DNA of 64,000 nucleotides from Pontederia crassipes (Eukaryota; Streptophyta; Magnoliopsida; Commelinales; Pontederiaceae). The stretch lies in assembly GCA_030549335.1 (NCBI GenBank), contig CM060194.1, forward strand, positions 36,659,171 to 36,723,170. The letters are read 5' to 3'. Under the pieces are notes generated by a model. That model had not been told where the DNA came from and did not search any database. It saw nothing but the letters and a program-made list of their open reading frames with translations. Each line of letters begins with the position of its first letter. The stretch's first letter is position 1. The position numbers and the translations under genes are program-made. Positions 12,600 to 26,500 of this stretch are shown piece after piece.

Positions 12600-13430
12600 A
12601 GAATCATTATAAGCTTTGTGTTGTGATTTATAACTTGGTGTAGAATTATTTTTTGTGTTGTGACTTCTCCTTTGAGTATAAAGATTTTATATGTTGTGAG
12701 TTAGTGACTTATCATTTATGTGTATCATAGTTTATTACTCGGGCCAAGGCTTTCAAAATTCATATGACTGCTTTTTTTTTTTTTCGAAAGGAATAACCCA
12801 AAACAAACGTACTGCTCCTTTTACTAGATGAGACAAAGACTTTAAGAGAGGAACAAGCTTCACCTCATCCAAAGCAAAGAACATATCAAACTAAATAAAA
12901 GGACATATCAAACTAAATACAAGCTTCACCTCATACACTAGAGAAATATGTATTGCATTTTTTAGATAGAAGGGTTCATCCATACCCTCTCCGTTTTTAT
13001 TTGTTTTTATTTTTTATGATTTTTGTGGTTGATGTGCTATTATCCATTTCTTAAAAAAAAGTTAATTCCTTAAATATCTTTTGAAGTATAAGAATTTTTC
13101 GCCGTGAACATATTATTTTCGCTTTAGTCTATTTTCTTTTAACCTTTTTCGTTATTTTTTATGGCTAAATTGCCCTCAGATAAGAAAAAAATTTAATATT
13201 TATTTCATATTATAGGAGAATAATTTAGTTATTTCATAAATTAAAAAATAAAATATGAAAAATTTAATAAAATATGACGAATGGATTAAAATAAAAATAA
13301 TGACATAATTTAAGAGACTTTACGGTAAGTAAAATCGCTATAATTTAAGAGATATTTCAGGAATAATTAAAAAAAATCATAAACAACATCGAAGAAGTCC
13401 TGCTATTTAGTAGGCCACCTGTCTGAACAA
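12600..13430. other. AT-rich upstream spacer without a gene
   Basis: I see only AT-rich sequence with poly-T and poly-A runs (for example a T run at about 12773-12784). There are no coding frames of note and no recognised transposon. It is the distal upstream region of the FRA10AC1 ortholog. Confidence 0.6.
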
Positions 13431-13553
13431 AGCCCATAATTTCAAACTTAGGGCCCTTATATAATCCAACTGGGAACCATCGTTGCGATCGACTTTCTCT
13501 CTTCGTCCTTCCAAAACTTTTCTTCGGGTCCCTTCTGTTTTTGCTGGAAAGAG
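13431..13553 (+). promoter_or_regulatory. probable core promoter and 5' UTR of the FRA10AC1 ortholog
   Basis: A TATA-like TATATAAT sits at 13458-13465, about 90 nt before the start codon. A GCCCA element (13432-13436) and GGGCCC (13451-13456) lie just upstream and resemble site II / GGCCC elements of plant housekeeping promoters. The following stretch is C/T-rich, as in many plant leaders. The transcription start is inferred, not seen. Confidence 0.5.
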
Positions 13554-13609
13554 ATGACGTCGCTGGGATCGCTGAAGTCCGCCATTTGCGATCGGGAGGA
13601 GCGCAAGAT
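13554..13609 (+). CDS. FRA10AC1: FRA10AC1 exon 1
   Basis: Encodes MTSLGSLKSAICDREERK plus two bases of the next codon. The donor is AT|GTATTT. The following intron is only 95 bp. Confidence 0.9.
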
Positions 13610-14504
13610 GTATTTTTTTCTCTCCGTTCTTTTCAAATGGATCTCTGTTTTGTCGATTCTTCCTTGGATTCCGCTAGTTTGATGTGGTTAACAAAAATTT
13701 GCAGGCACTACCAGGCGCATATTAGGGGTCTCAACGCCTTCGACCGCCACAACAAGTTCATCCAGGATTACGGTGACCATCCGTTTCTTCGTCTTTTCCT
13801 CGATTTTTTCATTCACGACCTATCTTGTTAACTTGTGTGAGCTGAGTAAAAAAAAGTCACGTTTGAACCTTAAATGAAGCGATAAGGAGTATCCTTTTCT
13901 TGATTCTTGCTTCGCTTGAGATTTGAGGCTTATAGTTTGCTCCAGTTGAGTTTAAAGAACGAGCCATCTTTTTATTTAAAGATGGAAGTTTATATAAATG
14001 GAATGAGATCATATAACTATTGAACTTGGGGTTTATGTTGAGTTGGGCCAGTTGGCTTCAGTTTAGTAAATCGGAAATGAAATAGACATTCAGGGAATCC
14101 ATGCATGTAATGAGCTGTTTATGTGCTATGCCCTAGTGTCTAACAGCAAAAGGCAGATAATGAACAACCCCTTCTCGAAAAGAAAGAGTTAGGTGGCTAC
14201 ATGTGTCTGTACAACTCTTTTGAGTCACAAGTTCTTTGAAGACTAATTCTAGGTTCCATTTGTTTTGATGGTAATACATGCATAAGGAAATGTTTATTCT
14301 GGAAAAATTTTGAAAGCAATTTAGCTGGATGCCTACACAATTGGTAGACATCCTTATTCCTCTAAAACAAAAAAATATATTTTCGCATTTTGTTTGGCCA
14401 TCTTTTGTCTTCTTCGGGAGTGGGGTTTTGTTTAGCCATCTTTCTCTCCTTTTTGCCGCTCTCCACTGGAGAGCATTCTATATATGTACATGACGTTTCG
14501 TAAC

Positions 14505-14537
<33 letters not shown>

Positions 14538-17500
14538 CTGGAGGCTGGATGACAACCTAATTGGTAGTCATCCTTTTCCCTCTAAAAAAAAATGTGACTT
14601 CCAGATATGAAGGAAAAGCGTAAAAAAATTAGTTATGAGAGGAATAAATGATTTTCCCATGAATGGAAATTCATTTATCTACATTTTCAGTCAACAAAAA
14701 AAGAAAAGTGTTTTCTAGTTGACCAACATATTTTATGCTACCAAATACTGGAAAATAAGGAAGTTAGTTTCCAGGAAAGTACTTTTGTCAAAACAAACAA
14801 AGAGAATAATGGTGGCATTTTGCATGAAGAGAACCCGTCTCCCTTTACAAGTTTCAAACATATGGCAAAAGATAAAACAAGCATCGACTAAAAACATTCA
14901 AGTAATATGTAACCAAGAACGCGCAATTCACACACTCTGCATTTGTGCAGAAGAAGATGTCCTCCTCTATTTGGAGGTCGTAGAAAAGGACCATTTTGCA
15001 TGTGAACACAGAGGACCCGGACCCCTCATCTGCTGGCAGCCTTGAGTGGGGGAGAGGATAGAAAACTGGTGAGGTGGTGATGCACTGCGTCAGTACCAAA
15101 CAGTGGGGACAATGAACTGTAGTAGTGAACAAAGCAGTTTTAACCTTGAAGAAGAACCACATTTAGTTTAGATTTGATCTTGAGGTAGAAATTAAGGCAT
15201 CTTGTGAGACCCAACAGACTAAGGTAAAAAAACTTCTCTAGACACATCCAGCCATGCCCACCGAGTTTATGAGCATGCACATGGTGAGTCAATTTGTGAT
15301 CCAACTCGTTTTTCCTTGGTAAGATTGTAAAATCATCTGTCCTCTTTCATTTTGGCAGCATTGTTTGAAATAAACATTAAAGCAAATAGAGAGCTTCGTC
15401 ACCAAACTATGTGTTTTTTTTGTTTGCTTTCACTATTACACTTTATCATTAATACTATACTCGACATCACATACTTCGTTTCTAATACAAAAGGGAAACT
15501 ACGAAATTGTCTGGTCTCCATTTCTTTCTGAAGAAGCCATACAGCTGTGGTAAATGCTTGCCATATGGTTAACTCTGGTGCAGTTAGGTTCACTTTATGA
15601 GTTTTCAGGTCAATGAATGATTCTATAATTATGTGTATGAGTAAGAAAATAAGTTGCTGGCATTTATAAGATAACAAGAACCTGCTATAACAAATGTAAG
15701 GATACATGTGATAGTCATGGATTATTGTGGCTTCATAAGGTCACGATTACAAATATATACATCATTGTCAATTCTGGAAATCATTGTTCTTGTTTTGAAT
15801 GGAAAGCATTTTATCCATTTTTCAGAAATATCACAAATTCATTTCCTTTTGGGCAATAACTTCTGTGGTTGTCACAGTTCAATTTTATGGAAAAGCAAAG
15901 AACAACATTCATGATGATTTACCTGCCAAAACTGATAAAGACACAATCAGAGAAGGCTACAGGTTAGGGAAATTGTCATGTTTCTCATAAACTTGATAGC
16001 ACTGACTTGAGATCTTCATTGTTATTTTCCTTTTCTTGTACCCTATTTTCCAGCGAACTTTATTTTCTTCATTTACTTGCTTGTTTTCTTATCTGCTGAA
16101 GGTTAGGACAATTACTGGAGATCAATAGTCATCCAGAATTTTTTTTATGAAAATGTTAAAAAGGAATTACAAGGTATCAATGAAAGCCTCCCACTACAGT
16201 TCCTCTCTCTAATCCCAATAAAAAGTCTGAACATGACCCACAATGTTAGCTTTCTTATTTCAAGGCTGTCTAACTGTTGTGCACTGCCAGTGAATTGTTA
16301 GTATCTAGAAAGCAGGTTCATTTGATGGTTTAGTTTGTATTCTTATTGGAAAAAAATAGGTGTGCATAAGCTTATCTCGCATGCTAAGGCATTCTTACTC
16401 AGCACAGTTAATGCATTTAATGATTTCTCATGACATTTTATTTATTTGGTAGTTTAGGGCATCAATGAAATGCATAGAGTTGTTTCCTATAGTGGGTTGC
16501 ACCCCAGTAAGATGATTGAGCACCAAGAGGTCTTATGATTTAATTCCTGAAGCACCCAATGTTAGAGTGGAGAAAATTTTGACTTTTTAATCCTCCAACT
16601 GGATTATTTAAGGGTTAGTAGCCTTTTGGATGCTGAGGTTAACTTCGAAAATAATTTATTTCTGTAGTACTTAGATGATGAAGAACTTTATATACTTTAG
16701 TTCACTGGTTTGATTTATGGGTTTTCTAGATGCAACAACAACAACAACAACAAAGCCTTATCCCACTAGGTGGGGTCGGCTACATGGATCTTACGACGTC
16801 ATTCCGCTCTATTAGATGCACGAAGATGAAAAAAGAATGAAGGATGGATGACCTCAATGCATTAAGGAGATTTTTGTAAAATCATCATATAACTTGAATG
16901 TGAACAAATTCTGGCATTTGAGGTCCAGAATATTGTAATCTATTCATCACCTAAGGGGCTGGGTACTGAACAATTTCTTGATGCCCGTGGACTATGCTGT
17001 ATGACATTTGGATGAGGGAATTTTTAATGGGATTAAAGCAACTTTCTTTGTACAAAGCTGTTTTTTTGCTACCAACCTGTATTATTGTTAGTGGACTCAT
17101 CATCATTATTTTAAAGGCGTGTTGGAAGTAAGCTGTGATGATATTTCTTATCTTTAGAGAGTGCTGTGGTGATATTACTCAGGGGAGTAAAAATCATTTT
17201 CAGAAATTACTATTTTTTTAGGAGAAAAAAAGATGATCGATAGGGTTTGCAGTTGTCATCTGTGTATATATATTACTATAAAATGATCAATATGTACAAG
17301 TGTATGCCCCTAAGTAAGGAGCAATAAAAGGAAAGGGGAAAATTACAGTCATTAACCAAAAGCCCACTCTTGAAGAAGAAAAAAAGTATGGTGTACAACC
17401 CTGTCCACATGACATCTCACCCTACGAAAGATGACCTAGTTATGCTGGAGCCAGATGGCCTAGGTTTCTACCAAAAAGGTCACTAGTGATGCTTTCCAAC

Positions 17501-20500
17501 ACTGCCTCTGGCTGCCAAGAGCTCTGAGTGATTGCCATAAGGTCTCCCGCGTCGAAGGAAAGGCTCCCATGATGCTCGTCTGACCAAACCTCCCAAGCCA
17601 TGGAGCACTAGAAAACTGAGTGAGCAACGTCCTCCTCTGCCTCATCGCACAATGTGCAAGATATGTAAATGTTGAGTGCCCATCTCGCCTTGTACACCCT
17701 AATGAGGCTCTTGTCACAGAAGCCAAACAAAGATCTTGACTTCAAGCGGCATACAAGATCGCCATATGACTTAGGTCTCAGGGAAGCCTTTGACTTGCAT
17801 CGAATGCGAAATAAACGATCATGAGACAATGTTCTAGGTTTTGGAAAAGTTTACCTTCCATATGAAGGCTTAGCTGTTTGTCGGCCCTGGATGAAAGTTG
17901 AGTGTCCAGGATGCCTCTCAAGGTCGATTAGCTAGTACCTCAGCCACCAAGAGGTAGATGGCGTTGGATATGACAACAACAACAACAAAGCCTTATCCCA
18001 CTAGGTGGGGTCGGCTACATGGATCATACGACGCTCGTTGATCCATGTTCATAAGATTCGACAGGGTTTTACGCTGGCTGTCGGGGCCTAACACAACCCT
18101 CCTCCTTTATCCGGGCTTGGGACCGGCTATAAAACATAGGCGGAGTTTAACAACAACAACAACAAAGCCTTATCCCACTAGGTGGGGTCGGCTACATGGA
18201 TCATACGACGCTCGTTGATCCTAAAGCGTTGGATATGATAATCAGCATGAAATCCTCAACTCGCTTCATCGGGGTTCGCTTGGGTAGCATGAAGAGAAGG
18301 AATTGATTGAGGAGCTCAAAGCTTGGTTTCCACTCACATCCTCGTACACCATTGACCAGAACTACTTGTAAAAGAAAATCGAAAGACCATCTGGAGCCAG
18401 GGATGCTTCGCTGTTGAGGTCCCGTAGCGCCTTGGTGATCTCATCCTTAGTGATAGTTTACGACAAGCTGATCAATCGTTTATGCTCGCTGGTCGCGTAA
18501 ATGTGGAAGAAATTGGCATCTACCTCCTGAAGCCTTGTTAGAAGCGATATCTCTATTGGATTTCCACCTTTTTGTCTTCTAGCTAGATGATCTTTTGAGC
18601 GTCTGTGCTTTGTTACTCCGTCTTAGTGAGGTGGCATGAGTCTGCCACCTGATCTAAATGAGAGGTAACCCCCAGGGCCTTTGATTTTTGGCGCTTTCAG
18701 TCCTCACGGATTCCGATGAATTCAGAGGAAGGGTCGTAACCTGACCAATCGGGTAGCTAGAGTCCTGGCTGTTGAGTTAGATGCTGCAACACTCTGCCAC
18801 TGGTCTGTCACAAGCTGCTGGAAACAGTCCTCCAACAACCCTCGAAGCAGAAGAGTGAGCAATGAGGCTGATGGACAGTCACTTGAGGGGGCCTTAGCTA
18901 GCTCCAACGATCCAAAAAATATTCTCGATCTGGCAGATGATGTCTTTGTGCTCTGCCATGTGAACCTTGCTGAAAGTCAATGAAGTCTCTGAACTCCTCT
19001 GCCTCAGACCCTCCCTCGCCAATTGATGGACCGCTCCTCCATTTCTAAAGTGACATTGAAATCTCCTCCAATCAACCAACGAGCATTGGGGAGGTGGGAA
19101 TGGGCACAACGGAGCTCCTCCCATAAGGTAGCCCGTAGGGATGCCAAATAGGAGCCGTAGACACAAAAGCAGGGATAAGAACCGCCATCTACACGGCTGT
19201 GTAGGTGAGCTGACATCGAGAATCTAGCAGTCCATGAGTCCTCTAGTATGAAGTGATCAGTCTGTCATCCAATAATGCAAATCTTCCTTGGAAGAACCAC
19301 ACCAGCTTCCCACTTCCTTAGGTTGCGTCTCCCTGAATTGCCAAGGCTGCACGCATTCCATGTTAAAACTTTTATAGTGAAATCTTGTCACGCCCCTGTG
19401 TCACTGGGCGAGGGCCAGAGATGTCTTCCTTTCTGATTTGCCCCCGGAGCAGTAACCACTAGAAAGGCTGGTGGAGGGTCAACTTCATGATAGCGTCTGG
19501 TCGCAACCATGCTCAACGATTTCGTTCTCCCGAAAAGGAACTGGCAGCCGTGTCATGGGATTGAGCCGGGCTAGGGTGGCGGCTGTCCATGACTTCCGCT
19601 ATTGGGGAAGCATGCCTACCTTTGGGGGTGCACTCAGATGTGGTGGAGGGGGGCTCGGGGGAAGCATGTGAAGGGCGGTGGGCTGCGACACAGCTACTGA
19701 GGTGGTATTCCTAATCAAGCATTGGCAGCAGCGATGAGTCGGCGCTCCAGCCGCCTGTCCTGTGAGGAGAGTCCATACGAGGGAGTCCGGCTGTGGAGCC
19801 ACTGACCGCCTAGCCGGTGATGGGGTTGGCGAGTGTTGGGGCAATGGGGGTGGGAGGTCGCGGGGGTGTTGTGATGGGAGTGATCAGCGATTGATGGTGG
19901 GGAGATGGGGGGAGCGGGGAGCGGGGTTAGGGCTGTTGATGGGAATTGGGACCTTGAGTTGGGTTCGTGATTGGGATGGGGTGCAGAGGCAGGTCCAGTT
20001 CGAGAGTGGTCTAGTTTGAGTGTGGCAGGGTGGTGAGCTGGTTCAGTCTGGGTCTGCTTGTTAGCGAGGCATGAAGAGAGGAGGGGAGCGGGCGGATTGG
20101 GTTGGAGAGGAGGGTTTGGGCAGAGATGGGGTGTGAAGAGGCCGGGAGGATAGGGTTGTGGGCAGATGTGTGGACAACAGCTGTTCCTGCCGTCTAATCA
20201 ATGCCAGAGCCCTGCACAGGGGATGAGGTTTGACGCCTGCAATGACATTGACCTAGGACTCCCCCAACAACGAGCCCTGTAGGCCAAGGAGAAAGCTGCC
20301 GGAACCAGCCTGCAAGGTCACCACAGGCAGATGCAACAGCCTGGGTGCAAGTCGATGACCGCGGACTGTGGAAACGTCTGCCGAACCAGCTGTGGGTATA
20401 GTGAAAGATAAGGGTTCTCCGAAGCCCACGATCACTGTCGTGATCACCTCCGGCTGGAGAAGATGTAGACAAATGCACTGGATTGTTACTTCTCTGCCTA

Positions 20501-23500
20501 GACGCTGGCAAGGCTTGCAGCGATCCATCCAACTGTGACTATGGCCGCCAGGCTACTGATCCGATGTGGGGCAGGGTTGGTTATGAATGCCTTGTGCTGT
20601 GACATCCTTTGCCGGGGATGAGCAGCCATGATGATGTGGATATACGACTGAAGTGAAATGGTGACGCCGTGCCAACGCATGCGATGATTGCAATTCACAG
20701 CGGGGGTGTGGTCCAGTAGGCCTCCACAAACCTTGCCGATGATGCAACTTGGGAGAAAGTCCGCATTCCGCTGTAGTGTTCCTGGGTACCTGATTCTTTG
20801 AGGGATGCGCAACTGGGCTGGTAAGCTTCCGGTGACCGTCCATTCCACAACGGAAACACCGTACTGGACTGGAGCAGGAACATGCGATGTGGCCCTTCTC
20901 TTGACACTTGAAACATCTTAAGCTGCGATCCTGTCGGTGGTTCTGTGGGGCAGGCCGTGGGCGGATGTTTGTTGCCATTCTCCCTCAAGGGGCTGCAGTT
21001 TTGGCCGAACAGGGAAGTTGATGGGAAGAGAGCTCAGTGGCGCTGCTGGCTGGGACTGCTGTATGGAGGGGAGGGGTGGAATGGAAGAATGCACCAGCGA
21101 TCACAGAGGAGATGTGGGAAAGGGTCGTGCGGGCGATATAACATGGTGATGGAGGGGAAGGAGCTGAACGGTAGGATGGATTGCAGCTGATGGAGGTGAC
21201 ACCGTCAGGCTGGAGTCCCTGGCGGTGGTGACCTTGCGGGTTACACGCAGGTCGTGGGTGCCTTAGGTCACAGCAGGGCACTGTGCGGGTTGCTCCAGAA
21301 AATCAGCAACCATTTACTTTATCTGTAATGTTTTTTATGTCCTTGTTGAATACCTCATCGAAATTACTAATTGATATATGAATAATGTTCCAAACTCCGC
21401 CTATGTTTTATAGCCGGTCCCAAGCCCGGATAAAGGAGGAGGGTTGTGTTAGGCCCCGACAGCCAGCGTAAAACCCTGTCGAATCGCATGAACATGGATC
21501 AACGAATAGCGTCGTATGATCCATGTAGCCGACCCCACCTAGTGGGATAAGGTTTTGTTGTTGTTGTATATGAATAATGTTCCAAGTATATGGAGAGCAG
21601 TGGTGAAAGTCTTTTCCATCACTATTCAAGCATCATAGCTTTTCTACGACAGTTAACTTTTCTTTTTTGAGGAGGAAAAGGATGATCACCAAGTTAGTTC
21701 TGTGACAGTTTTTGTCGTTAAGGGCTGGACTTAAGAGGAGTACCTCAGTTTAATGCTGCTGCATTTGATGGTGCCGGTTGCTTATGTAAAGAACATTTTT
21801 TCTCATGCTTATACTCTTTTTTAGGATCAGGGAGAGAATTTTTAAGGAATGTTTTTGTTCTTGAGTGTTTTGTATTTCTTTACTATTTATTATTAATAAA
21901 TTGGGATTGCTATCGATCTCATTCCGTGCCTCTATTTTTCTAAAACACCATTGCTGAAACTCCACATTTTATGTGAGCTGATGCATTAGAATTTGTCTTT
22001 AGGATTTGGATTAGTTACATGTTAAGGGTTCACACAACTTATCTGATTATCTGCTTTAATTGTATTTGGGATCTTTTTGCTTGACAATGTGAACTGCTAC
22101 TTTGCATCTTCAAGGTTCATCCTATCTGAAGAAGATGATATGGATTCAACATGGGAGAAGAGGCTAGTGAAGCGATATTATGACAAGCTTTTTAAAGAGT
22201 ATCTTTTCTTGAATAACATTTACACAGTTTAAGTTCTGTTATTCTTTTAGCTGTTCATTAATCATTGCATGTCTTCGGTCATTCCATTGCAAATTATTTT
22301 TCCTTGTTCTTGTTCAATTCCAGCTTTGATATTTCTTTTTATCTTTTTGTTGTTTGTGGTTCTATTGTTGCATGATTTCTCTGCGATTCCGTTGCAAATT
22401 ATTTTTCCTTGTTCTTTTTTCAAGTCCAGCCTTGATATTTCTTTGTTGATATGCTAACTGATTTACTTATGACTTCTTTGATTTCTTTACGTGATGTTGA
22501 AGGATAAGTCATTGACTAAATTTCTGTTTGTTTAATACTGACATATTTATCTAGGAGGTTAATCGAGTATGTAGGACATCCCTCTCTACACCTTGACGTA
22601 GAGTGCTTATTTTTTATTATTTAATTATTATAATTCATGATTATATTAATTATATATTTCTTAGATGGAGTAGTATATATTTATTGGGCTAATTTGATAA
22701 TAAAAAGGTATCATCTAAGGTTAAATAAATTGTTACCATTGAATTAAACATATTTGTTAAAATGTATTAATCACCATCATCATATAATTGGATGATCTTG
22801 ATTTTGATCTTGATCAAATTCATTACTTAACTAATAAAATAAGTTAATATATAATTATTTTATTTAATCTAATAAGTAAAATTGGTGTTTTACATCCGTT
22901 CTAATGATTTTTGCTGATAGCCTTTCTTGAATGTTTCTTGCATTGTCTTCTAGATAAAAGGTCACTTGAATGATTCTAGGAGCAAAATATCCTTGCTCCT
23001 GGTTGTCATCAAATAGGTAATCAGGAGCTCGGGATATTACCTGTCACGTTAGAGTTATGCCTGCTATAGTCTATGTTCTTTAATGATTGTTATGTGCTTT
23101 GGCTTTATGTTTCTTATCATTTATCCCTTATAATATGTCAATTCCCTGAATGTGAGCTCAAGCCTTAACATTTTAAGATATTGCATTGCTGACATGTCGC
23201 TGTACAGGAAGGGAAAGGTACAACTACATCCTCTTAATGTCTTATTGTCCTCCGTCACATATTTATCTTGTGAAGGTGGTTCATAATATTTGGTAGTCGT
23301 TGTGAAATAATTGAAACATATTGCATCGTGTTATTTAATAAAATGAAGGCTGATACTGTGATTCCTTTTTTTGAGGAGTCGAGCCCCACCAGCCTCCGGC
23401 AATCCCTGCCGGCGGCTCCACATTCCGCCTCCGGCAACCCCTGCCGGCGGCGCCACCATCCAAACTCTCCTCTCGACAACCTCATCGCTCATGCGGCCCA

Positions 23501-26500
23501 GGTTGCATAAGTTGGGGGATGGCTGGGCAACATATGCGCGTTCCCATTCACCCCACCCCACCCCACCCACCCCCCCACCCCCCCACCCCCCCCACCCCCC
23601 GGCGACAGCAAGCATCCGGATTCCTGCCTGCTCGTCGCTGCTTCAGATGTCTTGAGGTGGGACATCTTGCTCGTGCATGCGCCGGCCCTGTTCGCTGCCT
23701 GCGATGCAGGGGGGATGGACACCGCGGAGCTGTGTGCCTGTGGCCTCCCTTACACGGACAGTCAGTCTCTGGCGAAATCCCACTTGGCAGCTGCCGCTGC
23801 TGGTTGCCCGACCATCAATATCCCCTGGTCGACGGAGCTGCAGCGTGGTGTGGATTTCCTCCATGGATGCGTAGTTGGTGAAGCAACTGGAACGACGCTG
23901 GACCTGGTCAGGCTGCGTTCGGCAATTGTTTGCCACTTTGGCGGCTCCACCCCTTTCCATCTTAGCAGGATCTCGCCTTGTCTGTGGCTCCTCATCCCTG
24001 GGTCCCCCCAACAGCATGAGGCGCTATTGGCGACACCCTCCTCCTTCCCCTCTCACGGCTGTGTGGTGTGGCGGCCTTGGAAGCCGACTGCCGGCGCGTT
24101 GGCACCGTCACCGGCGATCAGGCGCACTGTCAAAATCCGCGGGCTACCTCTTCATCTCCTTATGCCAGAGGTAGTCGCGGCCGTTGTTGGTGGCTTCGGC
24201 ACCCCAACCTCCATCGCCATCCCCATCGTGGGGTCGCCGGACTTATCCGTGGTGTCAGCCGAGGTGGAGATGCAGGCAACTTGTCGGCCTCCTTCGGCAG
24301 TTGCCCTGAGGGCAGGCGATGGGTCCTTCCTCATCTCCTTGCAGGTTGAGACAACGTCTTCCTCCTGGGCGAGCGTCGTTGCCGGTCACCAGGCATCACC
24401 CCGGGGGGCGGCCGCTCCTGCAGAATCCTTGCAGAGAAGGGTGCATGTGGCCTGTACAGAGATGACAGGTGTTGATCTCTCACAGGCTGGTCACCTGGCA
24501 ATTCAAAATTCTGCCAACTCTGGCCTGGCAAGTTTGCCCCTGCCTGCCACCTGTACTGAGTTGACAGGTGGTGATCCCTCCCAGGCTGAGCTTCCGGCGG
24601 TCCAACCTTCTGCCAGGTCGGGCACAACTTTTCAACTTTCCATGCATACAACGGATACAAATATTGAAGGTAATCCCACACAGGCTGGCTCAATTCATTT
24701 TGCTGCCAGCTGTCCAACTATCCAGCTGCCCATTCAAAAGTCTGTCAGTCCAGATCCATCTTCTCAGTCGTCCGGGCCAGACTCACCCCAACTCATTGCA
24801 CCTGAACCGGACCCATGCCAAACCCCACCCCACCCCTTGGGTTGCACCCTGCCCGACCCACCCATCACCTCCCTTCCTATTATGACCCCACAAACGTCAT
24901 CCTCCCCTCCATCACCACCACCGCTCGCCATCATTGACCCCCAACCCCCTGCAACATCACCTCAACTGGCGAGCCTGCAACAACCCCACATCATTTTCAA
25001 CTCGTCGACCTCGCCTTGCTGGAGTCCTACCGGCCATACACATACCCATGGCGGCCCGGGGGAGGGCACCCGCCTGCGAGTTTATCGGCGCCGCGCTCCT
25101 CCCATGGTCACGGCATCCCGTCATGGCTCTCAGTTGGTGATGGCTGAGGCTGGTGACGCCTCCCCTCTGTCCTCTCAGCCAGTCACGATGATCCAGCCTG
25201 CGACCACGGTTGCAAAGGACGGGGAAGAGTCAAGGACATGCACGGAGGTCACGACTAGGTCCGTGGCATGCACGAAGAATAGTATTTCAATCTTCGAGGC
25301 GGCGTCATCTAAGGCAGATGTGGCTGGCGACTCGGCTGCACTTGCTGATTCTGAACTCTTTTTTGGACATGATCCGGATATTATTGCTCTGGTGGCTCAA
25401 GCATGTGGTGTCAGGCGAAAACCCATCTGCAACCCCCGTAACCCAACTTCTCACAAGGTCTGCAACCCTCGCAACCCAATTGCTCAAAGGACGTGCACCG
25501 TCCAGCTACAGGGGGTGGCCTCTGGGCTTGTGATATCTGAAGGATGATTTATGCCCTCCTTAGAAAATTGGGGTCTCATATTATGGGATGACCGGTGTGG
25601 GCACTTGGGATGACCGTTGTGGGCTCTTGTCATCTGTCTTGTATGCCTGTTCATCACGGCATGGATTCAAGGGCCATCTTTGATACGAAGTGGTGTTTTT
25701 ACTGTCTTTTTATTCATGGCCTGGAAGTTTATTGGCCTTTCTATCAAACTTTTTGTAATCTCTACTATTATTATTAATGGAACTTTTGGATGACTACCTT
25801 CTTGCTAGTCGTCCTTTCTCGTTTCAAAGAAAAAAGGATGACTACCAGTTTGGTTGCCATCCATATATATATCACTATAAGAAAAAAGTCATGTACAAGT
25901 GATTACTCTCCAGAGGAGAGTGACAAAAAAAGAGAGTACAGACGCTAAACGATACCCCACTCGCGAAGAAGACAGCACATGTGTACAATGCGCTTTGCCC
26001 GACAACTCTCTCCATAAAAAATGATCCAGTTGCGTTGGAGCCAAATAGCCCAGGCACCGGCCAAAAAGGTCGCTAGTGGAGTCCTCCAGCTCAGTCTCCG
26101 TCTGCCAAGTCCCCTCATGGACTGTCAAAAATCTGTATGCAGAAACGTCGCCCACAATGCTCGTTCGGGACCACACCTCCTGAGCCACCCGGCATGTGAA
26201 GAATAGGTGAGTGACATCCTCCTCCATCTCCCCGCACAACACACATGAGATATCTGCATGAGGTGCCCACCGTGCCCTGTAAACCTGTGTGAGGGTTCGC
26301 TCCTGCCTCATAAGCCAAACACAAATCTTGAGATCCACCATATCTGTGGGTGCAGGAAGGAACCTAAGGTATAGGCTGCGCGCTGAGAAGGAGACTGAAA
26401 TCCAAACCCAACCGTTCGCCCGTGCAGGATCTGGGCGAAAGGGAGCAATCCTCTGGTGTAGCGCCAATGGTGTAGCGCCAATAGTTCCACATAACGCTGG

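Larger units (their letters stand above)
17212..21300 (-). mobile_element. LINE A (L1-type) in intron 3, decayed
   Basis: Read on the - strand from about 21300 to 17212: ORF1 with two CCHC knuckles, then ORF2 with an endonuclease, the start of the reverse transcriptase, and the C-terminal zinc-binding domain. The 3' end (17212-17330) has TGTACAT, TATATATA, the stem-loop (about 17228-17260) and an A-rich tail. The RT palm with the catalytic Asp residues is missing between about 18240 and 17830, and a SINE dimer sits in that region. ORF2 seems to begin near 19379, where the usual Met codon is ATA. Frames are broken throughout, so it is not active. Confidence 0.82.
23375..25832 (+). mobile_element. 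LINE B in intron 5: ORF1-only LINE derivative
   Basis: The 5' end carries repeats of CTCCGGCAA(T/C)CCCTGCCGG (23390-23450), also seen at the 5' end of LINE C. Next come the CCHC knuckles, a long ORF1 frame to 25547, a 3' UTR of about 240 bp ending TTTTTGTAATCTCTACTATT, the stem-loop at 25788-25814 and an A-rich tail. No endonuclease or reverse transcriptase lies between ORF1 and the 3' end. It is therefore an ORF1-only (half-LINE) structure rather than a 5' truncation. It abuts LINE C tail to tail. Confidence 0.75.

Noticed and set aside
23652..25547. A 631-codon open frame as a novel host gene
   Set aside because: It matches ORF1 segments of three other LINE copies nearby, follows CCHC knuckles and ends at a LINE 3' UTR.
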